A stretch of 34,809 nucleotides of DNA, from the NCBI GenBank assembly GCA_018334495.1, contig JAGXLV010000024.1, forward strand, positions 1 to 34,809, in the 5' to 3' direction. Under the pieces are notes generated by a model. The model was not told the DNA's origin. It did no database searches and worked only from the letters and a program-made list of their open reading frames with translations. Shown one piece after another: positions 8,129-13,893 of this stretch (positions are counted from its first letter, which is position 1; each line of letters starts with the position of its first letter). Both the position numbers and the translations under genes were made by a program. Source of the stretch: Oleiphilaceae bacterium. GTDB lineage: Bacteria; Pseudomonadota; Gammaproteobacteria; Pseudomonadales; Oleiphilaceae.

Positions 8129-8849
8129 CGGAGCGGTATTCCATTGCAAGAGTTTCAGGGGATTCGCCCCGCCAGTAGCGCCAGCGCAAGCGCCACATCA
8201 GCCAGATAGTACGCCAGGCACCGCGAGACTCCCAGCGCCGGCTGTCGGTTACCGCCCTGGCATGAATGCAGTAAGGGCGCGACACCAGGCGCAAACGGCC
8301 CGAAAGCTCCACATCTTCCATTAACGGCACGGGCGCAAAACCGCGCAGCCCCTCAAACGCCGAACGGCGCGCGAATATCGCCTGGTCACCAGTGGCAATG
8401 CCGGTCAAACGTGAGCGCTGATTCATGAACCAGGCCACCAACCCGAACAGCAAGCGCCGGCCGCTAAGCCGAACGTCAAACCGCCCCCAGTGCCGGGGGG
8501 AACGGCCAAACGCCGCCAATTCTTCCAGAGCGTTCTCAGGTAGGCGTGTATCCGCATGCAGGAACAACAACACCTCGCCGCTGGCTGCACCGGCGCCGAT
8601 GTTCATTTGCCGGGCCCGGCCGCGCTCGGAGATCAGTAAACGATCACACAGAGGCCCAGCCCGTTCCGGAGTGCCATCGGTACTGCCACCGTCCACCACA
8701 ATCACTTGATGACCGGCCTGCCGCCACGGCTGCAACTCTGCCAGTATGGCCGCAATGCTGCCCGCTTCCTGCCAAACCGGCATAATCACGCTGATTCGCG
8801 GCGATTGCCGCGTTTCGGGGGCTTCGATCCCGGGCCGGTTGCGATTCAT
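8106..8849 (-). CDS. Family 2 glycosyltransferase (TIGR04283)
   Basis: A 247-residue GT2 enzyme of the TIGR04283 group. ISVIMPVWQEAGSI opens the GT-A fold, VIVVDGGSTDGT is the nucleotide-sugar loop, and FLHADTRLP supplies the DxD-like metal motif. RGRARQMNIGA and the downstream GDQAIFARR and PLMEDVELS segments are typical of the group and hold the presumed catalytic acidic residues. The C-terminus is basic and aromatic-rich (WRLRWRYWRGE), perhaps for membrane contact; there is no clear transmembrane helix. ATG 8849 is preferred because AGG sits five bases upstream; the frame could also start at a TTG at 8900. It is the first gene of a two-gene unit with the DUF2064 protein; the two families are fused or adjacent in many bacteria. 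Confidence 0.87.
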   Translation of the reverse strand: MNRNRPGIEAPETRQSPRISVIMPVWQEAGSIAAILAELQPWRQAGHQVIVVDGGSTDGTPERAGPLCDRLLISERGRARQMNIGAGAASGEVLLFLHADTRLPENALEELAAFGRSPRHWGRFDVRLSGRRLLFGLVAWFMNQRSRLTGIATGDQAIFARRSAFEGLRGFAPVPLMEDVELSGRLRLVSRPYCIHARAVTDSRRWESRGAWRTIWLMWRLRWRYWRGESPETLAMEYRSDVRKTQS

Positions 8850-9041
8850 GGAATGCCTGATCTCTCCGATTCTGACCAATTGCCACAGTTTACGACGCAA
8901 AGCTTAAAACAATGGCTTCCAGAAGAAAATGCCCGCAAGCCCCCACCTTGAAACTAATAAATATGGCACCATCAAGGGGGCACTGAAAGGAAAAACTCCG
9001 CTCCAATTTTTCAAATGCTCTCGTCCAGGAAGTAAGACATC

Positions 9042-9659
9042 ATGCGAATCCTCACAACCCGCTCATCCCAGGGCATGCTCTGGCAAGTGTCCGCCTTGCT
9101 TATCATGGCGATCCTGCTATCCGGTTGCGGCATCAATAATATTCCCACTTACGATGAGAAGGTCAAATCCGCCTGGTCCCAGGTTGAAAACCAGTACCAG
9201 CGCCGCGCGGACCTGGTGCCCAATCTGGTGGAAACCGTCAAGGGCTTTGCGAAGCAGGAAAAAGAAACCCTGACCGCCGTCATTGAAGCCCGCTCCAAAG
9301 CGACTTCGATCCAGGTCGACGAGAGCGTCCTCAACAATCCAGAGAAGCTGAAACAATTCCAACAGGCCCAGGGCGAACTCAGCAGCGCCCTGAGCCGTTT
9401 GATGGCGGTATCGGAACGCTACCCCGACCTGAAATCAAACCAGAATTTCCTGGCACTGCAATCCCAACTGGAAGGTACAGAGAACCGCATCGCTGTTGCT
9501 CGCCGCGATTTCATTCAGGCAACCGAACGCTACAACACTGAAATCCGCACTTTCCCGGGCAAGATCTGGCACAGCGTGATGTATAGCGACATGGAGCTGC
9601 GCGAGAACTTTGAAGCGACCGCGCCAAATGCCGAAGACGCGCCCGAGGTGGAGTTTTAA
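9042..9659 (+). CDS. LemA family lipoprotein
   Basis: LemA proteins are membrane-anchored, extracytoplasmic helical proteins of unclear function, often encoded with TPM-domain proteins as here. The 205-residue product has a lipoprotein signal peptide with lipobox LLSGC, the lipidated cysteine being C29. The mature part begins with the family signature: YDEKVKSAWSQVENQYQRRADLVPNLVETVKGFAKQE in order, then a long helical region and the conserved end FPGKIWHSVMY. AGGAAG upstream of ATG 9042 serves as ribosome binding site. The stop codon TAA shares a base with the ATG of the next gene. Family membership is certain, function is not. Confidence 0.95.
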   Translation: MRILTTRSSQGMLWQVSALLIMAILLSGCGINNIPTYDEKVKSAWSQVENQYQRRADLVPNLVETVKGFAKQEKETLTAVIEARSKATSIQVDESVLNNPEKLKQFQQAQGELSSALSRLMAVSERYPDLKSNQNFLALQSQLEGTENRIAVARRDFIQATERYNTEIRTFPGKIWHSVMYSDMELRENFEATAPNAEDAPEVEF

Positions 9660-10447
9660 TGGGTTTTCTGTTGTCACGCTCAGCCTTCCTTTCACCCGGA
9701 CTGTTTCTTTCGCTCGCCCTGGCCCTGCTTCAGGCTGGACCGGCGCTGGCGCAAGCCACACCGGACTTTCCCGAACTGACCGGCCGGGTGGTGGATAACG
9801 CCCAGATGCTGGACCAGACGGCCGAGACCCAACTGACCGGCATGCTTCAGGCCCATGAAAAAGCCACTTCCGAGCAAGTCGTGGTGGTCACCCTGCCCAA
9901 CCTGCAGGGCTATGCCATAGAGGACTACGGCTACCAGCTCGGACGGCACTGGGGCATTGGCCAGAAAGGCGAGGATAACGGCGCCCTGCTGATCGTCGCC
10001 AAAGACGATCGCAAGGTCCGGATCGAAGTGGGCTACGGCATGGAAGGTCGCCTTACCGACGCCAACGCCTCGGTCATCATCAATCAGATCATCACGCCGG
10101 CATTCCGCGAAGGCAATTTCAGTGGCGGCATCACGAACGGCGCTGCCGCCATGATTCAGGTATTGGGTGGCGAACCGCTGGCGCAAACGCCAGGATCCGA
10201 TAGCGCTCAAGCCCGAGAAAAACCCGACCTGGGCAAGGCATTGCTGATGTTCTTCGGCGTGCTGGCCGTTATCATCTTTACCGGCGGTGGCCGCGGCCGT
10301 GGTCGCAGCCGTGGCGCGGCGGCACTGCTGGGCGGGGCCTTGCTCGGTGCCAGCATGGGCGGCCGTGGTGGTGGTTTCGGCGGTGGCGGTGGCTTTGGTG
10401 GCGGCGGCGGTGGCTTTGGCGGCGGCGGTGCGTCAGGCGGCTGGTAG
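9659..10447 (+). CDS. TPM-domain protein with signal peptide and Gly-rich tail (YgcG type)
   Basis: This 262-residue protein has a Sec signal peptide (about residues 1-31, ending PALA), then a TPM domain beginning LTGRVVDNAQMLD and including EQVVVVTLPNLQGYAIEDYGYQLGRHW in order, the KAGED-like QKGEDNGALLIVA and VRIEVGYGMEGRLTD segments. A transmembrane helix follows near residues 195-206 (LLMFFGVLAVIIF), then an Arg/Gly run and a low-complexity tail of GGGF repeats. The TPM fold was described as a phosphatase in plants and linked to photosystem repair; the bacterial role is unknown. It overlaps lemA by one base and is surely co-expressed with it. The long Gly tail is normal for the family. 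Confidence 0.94.
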   Translation: MGFLLSRSAFLSPGLFLSLALALLQAGPALAQATPDFPELTGRVVDNAQMLDQTAETQLTGMLQAHEKATSEQVVVVTLPNLQGYAIEDYGYQLGRHWGIGQKGEDNGALLIVAKDDRKVRIEVGYGMEGRLTDANASVIINQIITPAFREGNFSGGITNGAAAMIQVLGGEPLAQTPGSDSAQAREKPDLGKALLMFFGVLAVIIFTGGGRGRGRSRGAAALLGGALLGASMGGRGGGFGGGGGFGGGGGGFGGGGASGGW

Positions 10448-10511
10448 AACCACCCGAGAACAGGCAGGCACATGCCCCAGGGCTTCATATTCCGAACAGT
10501 AAGAAAGACCC

Positions 10512-11129
10512 ATGACACTACTGAACAAAGACGAACAGACGAAAGTCGCCAGCGCCATCAACCGGGTGGAAAAAGACACCGACGCGGAACTGGTGACCAT
10601 ACTGACGGCCCAGTCCGACAACTATTCCTACATCCCTCTGGTGTGGGCGGGCATTCTGGCCCTGATCGTGCCCGGCGCGCTGAACTATGTTTACGAATGG
10701 TTAGGTGCCGACAGCCTGATGCTGACTCAATGGGCGAGCTTTGTGGCGCTTAGCCTGGTGTTCCAGATACCGAAGATCAACACACACCTGATCCCCAAAC
10801 AGGTGCGTTACTGGCGCGCCTCCAACCTGGCGCGGCGTCAGTTTCTGGAGCAGAATCTGCATCACACCACAGGCGGCACGGGCATGCTGATCTTTGTCTC
10901 GGAAGCGGAACGTTACGTGGAAATCCTCGTGGATCAGGGCATTTCCAGCCGCGTAGACAACGCCGTCTGGGAAAGCATCGTCGAAGCGTTCACCCAGAAG
11001 GTCAAACAGGGCCAGACCCTGCAGGGTTTCCTCGACTGTATCGACGCCTGCGGCGAAAGGCTGAAAACCGAAGTGCCGGCCACACACGAACGCAACGAAT
11101 TGCCAAACCACTTAATCGTACTTTCCTGA
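10512..11129 (+). CDS. TPM-domain membrane protein, second paralogue
   Basis: A 205-residue paralogue lacking a cleavable signal peptide. The order is: a short N-terminal TPM segment (VASAINRVEKDTDAELVTIL), two hydrophobic helices at about residues 41-60 and 70-88, and the second half of the TPM domain (LHHTTGGTGMLIFVSEAERYVEILVD, then GISSRVDNAVWESIV). The membrane hairpin is thus inserted in the TPM domain. It lies 64 bases after the Gly-rich TPM gene and completes the lemA-TPM-TPM triplet common in gammaproteobacteria. ATG 10512 follows AAGAAAG. It is the last gene of the unit: an 11-base stem-loop at 11150-11176 and then a tRNA gene follow. Confidence 0.9.
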   Translation: MTLLNKDEQTKVASAINRVEKDTDAELVTILTAQSDNYSYIPLVWAGILALIVPGALNYVYEWLGADSLMLTQWASFVALSLVFQIPKINTHLIPKQVRYWRASNLARRQFLEQNLHHTTGGTGMLIFVSEAERYVEILVDQGISSRVDNAVWESIVEAFTQKVKQGQTLQGFLDCIDACGERLKTEVPATHERNELPNHLIVLS

Positions 11130-11149
11130 TAAACCCGGATCACGGACAT

Positions 11150-11176
11150 CGCGCCTCAAGACAAGCTTGAGACGCG
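11150..11176 (+). terminator. Stem-loop after the TPM operon
   Basis: CGCGCCTCAAG (11150-11160) pairs with CTTGAGACGCG (11166-11176) with one mismatch and a five-base loop. It lies 20 bases past the TPM stop codon and before the tRNA. No T run follows, so termination may be weak or Rho-assisted. Confidence 0.45.
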
Positions 11177-11213
11177 GGCCCTGTGCCGCTATCATACCGC
11201 CCTGTCATAAGAT

Positions 11214-11290
11214 GTCTCAGTAGCTCAGCTGGATAGAGCAGCCCCCTCCTAAGGGGCAGGTCGCAGGTTCGAATCCTGCCTGGGACACCA
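11214..11290 (+). tRNA. tRNA-Arg (anticodon CCU)
   Basis: The 77-base cloverleaf is complete with encoded CCA. The acceptor stem is GTCTCAG/CTGGGAC with one G-U pair, the D arm contains AGCTGGATA, the anticodon stem is GCCCC/GGGGC, and the loop CTCCTAA gives anticodon CCT, reading AGG. The T arm is GCAGG-TTCGAAT-CCTGC. It is a minor-codon arginine tRNA, a type often used as an integration site, and it directly flanks the Wadjet-like locus on its far side. Confidence 0.96.
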
Positions 11291-11362
11291 TTCAAACCAA
11301 TGGCACACAGATTCTTCAAGCGGCCCCAGCGGACCAGAGGGGAGCTATTCTGATTTCAGGCC

Positions 11363-11719
11363 TTACTCAAACTGGGTGGCCGCCTGCAAAACCCGCACAA
11401 GCACCGGATTGAAAAAGTACAGGAAGACCCCCTCCTCGGCGTGGTTGGCCCAGGAGTCCAGCACGGGCACTGTGTCACCCCCCGGCAGCAGGATGCGTCT
11501 TTCGGCGAGCTGTTCTGATGCCCCGTCCAGCATGGTTTCGGCAACGTCCAGGCTGACGCCGAAATAATCCGACCAGTCCGACGGCGCAATCAGGATCATG
11601 ACCTCGTCGGTGTCGGCCGTATCAAGAAAGGAGGTTTCGAGGATTTTCCTCTCACGTTCAGTGAACCTGGCCAGCTTCAGCAGCGTGCCGAGCGTTTTTT
11701 GCGTGTCTGTGGTCTCCAT
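11363..11719 (-). CDS. Small winged-helix protein resembling the first domain of Rep_3 plasmid initiators
   Basis: The 118-residue protein has no certain family. I read residues 45-118 as a winged helix: DWSDYFGVSLDVAETML fits helix-turn-helix, AERRILLPGG leads into a wing, and EEGVFLYFFNPVLVRVL forms the final strand and helix. This order, including the late FxNPxL...F pattern, resembles the first winged-helix domain of Rep_3 (PF01051) plasmid replication initiators as I remember it. The protein stops where those proteins continue into the linker and second winged helix. No continuation exists in other frames downstream, so it looks like a complete single-domain gene. AAGGTGAT precedes ATG 11719. 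It has its own candidate promoter and lies 130 bases after mksE. The alternative is an unrelated winged-helix regulator. Confidence 0.7.
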   Translation of the reverse strand: METTDTQKTLGTLLKLARFTERERKILETSFLDTADTDEVMILIAPSDWSDYFGVSLDVAETMLDGASEQLAERRILLPGGDTVPVLDSWANHAEEGVFLYFFNPVLVRVLQAATQFE

Positions 11720-11760
11720 AGGAAATCACCTTGCTGCCAATGGGTGAGTAGGATGGCTTA

Positions 11761-11789
11761 AATATAGAAGATGATTCCAGACTTGTCGC
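11761..11789 (-). promoter_or_regulatory. Candidate sigma70 promoter of the winged-helix gene
   Basis: On the minus strand GCGACA (11789-11784) and TATATT (11766-11761) are 17 bases apart, matching four and five of six consensus bases. Transcription would start near 11753 and give a leader of about 35 bases. Confidence 0.5.
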
Positions 11790-11797
11790 ATCGACAA
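11783..11797. promoter_or_regulatory. Palindrome overlapping the -35 element (candidate operator)
   Basis: TTGTCG-CAT-CGACAA is a perfect six-base inverted repeat with a three-base centre. It covers the -35 element of the promoter above, the usual place for a repressor site. The winged-helix protein itself could be the ligand. Confidence 0.45.
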
Positions 11798-11808
11798 TGT
11801 CATGTTTG

Positions 11809-11844
11809 GTTAATTCGTTTGCCCGATGGCACACGAACATTAAC
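11809..11844 (-). terminator. Long stem-loop just after mksE
   Basis: On the minus strand GTTAAT...ATTAAC closes a stem that continues, after a two-base bulge, with TCGT/ACGA and TGCC/GGCA around a four-base loop. It starts five bases past the mksE stop codon. It lacks a U tract. It probably ends the Mks transcript and separates it from the winged-helix gene. Confidence 0.4.
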
Positions 11845-11849
11845 TGAAC

Positions 11850-12473
11850 TCACGGGATGTCGGCGGATTCGTATTCGCTCACGAGCAATTCAAGAAAATA
11901 CATGCCCGCGGAGCTGAGGAAATACCTGCCCGGGCCGCTTTTGAACAGAAAATTACGTTTATTCAGGTATTCCAGAGCTTCGGCCGGGCCTTTTTCGAAT
12001 CTGGCGGCTCTGAGAATATCCCGGTATTCTTCGTCGCTGTTGAGTGCGTCCATGTCCTCTTGTTGCAGCCCGGCATCGGGCCGGCCCAGGTATTCCAGAT
12101 CGCGGCCTGAACGGGCGAAGTAACGGCCGATGACAAGCAGTGTGATCTGGACCCTAAAAGCGTTCTCGTCATGCTCCTCGTTTTCATCGTCCAGGTCGTC
12201 CCGCAGATAAAAGAAAGCCCCGCTGTCGTTGAACATGAGCTCGCTGCCCAGGTGCTGGTAAAGCTCCCGGAAGTGGGCCAGGTTGTTGTAAAGCAGGTTA
12301 TACAGGGCGTTGTCTTCCAGAGCGTCCCGGTGGCTATTGTAAATTTCCCGGGGGATGACCCGGCCCGCCAGGAACTCGCGGTATATGGCGGCGCTTTGAG
12401 CCGGTAACACCGCATCAAATCCGCGCCTTCCGGCCGTCGGCACTGCGTTCTCCTGTTGGTGTTGCTCAATCAT
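11850..12473 (-). CDS. mksE: MksE / JetB subunit of MukBEF-like condensin
   Basis: MksE (JetB in Wadjet nomenclature) is the small winged-helix KITE subunit that binds the kleisin and regulates the SMC ATPase. The 207-residue acidic protein has the expected size and pattern: YREFLAGRVI, LYNLLYNNLAHFRELYQHLGSEL, the FFYLRDD strand, an acidic DDENEEHDE loop and a C-terminal winged helix ending YFLELLVSEYE. The start is ATG 12473, overlapping the last eight bases of the kleisin gene (ATGATTGA); the longer open frame to 12548 lies inside the kleisin gene and lacks homology. It is the fourth and last gene of the locus. Similarity at sequence level is modest, as usual for this family, and the call leans on its position too. 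Confidence 0.88.
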   Translation of the reverse strand: MIEQHQQENAVPTAGRRGFDAVLPAQSAAIYREFLAGRVIPREIYNSHRDALEDNALYNLLYNNLAHFRELYQHLGSELMFNDSGAFFYLRDDLDDENEEHDENAFRVQITLLVIGRYFARSGRDLEYLGRPDAGLQQEDMDALNSDEEYRDILRAARFEKGPAEALEYLNKRNFLFKSGPGRYFLSSAGMYFLELLVSEYESADIP

Positions 12474-13893
12474 TCTGTACCTCGGTGTGCATTTCCAGCC
12501 GGCGCTTGCGATAGACGAATAATTCGCCCTGGTGCTCATCGCCGGCAACCGGCGATTCCAGCGTCGCGAAGCGGTTGGTCGTGATTAATTGAAAGGTTTC
12601 GGGGACGCTGTGGCTGACATGGTTAATGGCCGCCAACAGGTCCGGGAAGCGGTAGCCTTCGATGAAGCCGTCCAGGCGGCCGTGAAGTTCCCGCACCAGA
12701 TCCCGGGTTGGCCTCAGGTCAATGGTTTCAAGCCATTGGTAAAGTTTGCGGATGCGCTCTACATCCACCCATTGGCCGTGACTGCCGCTGGCCAGTGCCT
12801 GCAACACCGGCACTTCGTTGCGGCGTTTCAGGTCCGCCAGGCGCAGGCTGAGTTCCGAGAACAACAACTGGTAGTAGCTGGAGGACTCGCCGAAACCGTA
12901 ATGCCTGGGCCGGTGCTGCCCCTTAAGGCCCACGACGAAACCGGTGGTGCGGGCGAACTGACGGCCGTCGAGCCATTTTCTGGCGAGATTGAGGGTTTCG
13001 GTCTGGTCCTTGAGCTGGCGCAGCTGCCCGAAGAAATGCTCCATGGCATTGTACTGCACCATGCCACGACGGGTTTTACGCAGGAAATGATCCACTTCGG
13101 TAGCCACGGTCTTGATGGGCTTGTGCAGGGCGTTGAGGCTTATAGAGGAGCGAAAAAGCTCGTCGGCCACCTCGGTCTGGTCGTTCTGTTCCAACAGGTG
13201 GCCCATACCTTCCAAAGTGGCGAACAGGTTGGCGCCATCCGCCAGGCGGGTATCCGGGTTGAGAAACACCAGGGTTGGTTTAATGTGGCGCTCGTAGAGG
13301 GTGACGATCTGCTCGAACAGGTTCTGGCGAAAGTTGCTGAATTGTTCCGGCGCCCGGCTGGCGTCGCCGGACATGTCCGCCAGCTCGGCGCTGATGGTCT
13401 GCATGCGAAACACATTCTGGCGCAGCAGGCCGATCAGTTGGCTTACTCGTTCGCTCAAATCATCGCGCAATTCCGTGAAGTCCGGGTCGGCTTGGTTGAA
13501 ACTGCTCACGGTGAGTCGGTTATGAGCGTCCCGCAAGGTGACCAGATGGCCGCGCAGGCGCGCATCGGTGAGTTCCTGGTAGAGGGAGGCGTTGCAGGCC
13601 CGCATCAGGTTCAGCAGGGCATCCTGAAAGACCAGCCGGCGCTCGCCCCGGGCTTTGACAATGTCGATAACCAGACCGGAGCGAAACAGATTATCCGTGC
13701 TGAAGGCGGTGCGGATGCGCACCTGCTCGGTCTTGTTGAGGTTGCGGGCATAATCGAGTACGTCGAATGCCAGATCGTTTTCCCGGACAAAGCGGGCGTC
13801 GTCCCGGTCCATGCGCTCGATCATGCGGAACAGGATTTTCGGATGTTCGAAAATCAGCCGGGTGGTATCCAGTGTGCTGAAGTGTTTACTCAT
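12466..13893 (-). CDS. mksF: MksF / JetA kleisin subunit
   Basis: MksF (JetA) is the kleisin that bridges the SMC heads and dimerises through an N-terminal winged helix. The 475-residue product begins with a winged-helix region (TLDTTRLIFEHPKILFRMIERMD), followed by a mainly helical middle (residues about 100-300) and a C-terminal wing that should contact the SMC head. Its length fits MksF of Pseudomonas. The start ATG 13893 overlaps the SMC stop codon (ATGAGTAA), and its end overlaps mksE by eight bases, so the three structural subunits are coupled in translation. An open frame of 456 codons on the opposite strand is a shadow. I am confident of the role from size, context and N-terminal pattern. 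Confidence 0.88.
   Translation of the reverse strand: MSKHFSTLDTTRLIFEHPKILFRMIERMDRDDARFVRENDLAFDVLDYARNLNKTEQVRIRTAFSTDNLFRSGLVIDIVKARGERRLVFQDALLNLMRACNASLYQELTDARLRGHLVTLRDAHNRLTVSSFNQADPDFTELRDDLSERVSQLIGLLRQNVFRMQTISAELADMSGDASRAPEQFSNFRQNLFEQIVTLYERHIKPTLVFLNPDTRLADGANLFATLEGMGHLLEQNDQTEVADELFRSSISLNALHKPIKTVATEVDHFLRKTRRGMVQYNAMEHFFGQLRQLKDQTETLNLARKWLDGRQFARTTGFVVGLKGQHRPRHYGFGESSSYYQLLFSELSLRLADLKRRNEVPVLQALASGSHGQWVDVERIRKLYQWLETIDLRPTRDLVRELHGRLDGFIEGYRFPDLLAAINHVSHSVPETFQLITTNRFATLESPVAGDEHQGELFVYRKRRLEMHTEVQND

Noticed and set aside
10360..10440. GGC/GGT-rich repeat tract as a tandem repeat or CRISPR-like array
   Set aside because: It is the coding sequence of the Gly-rich tail normal for YgcG-type TPM proteins.
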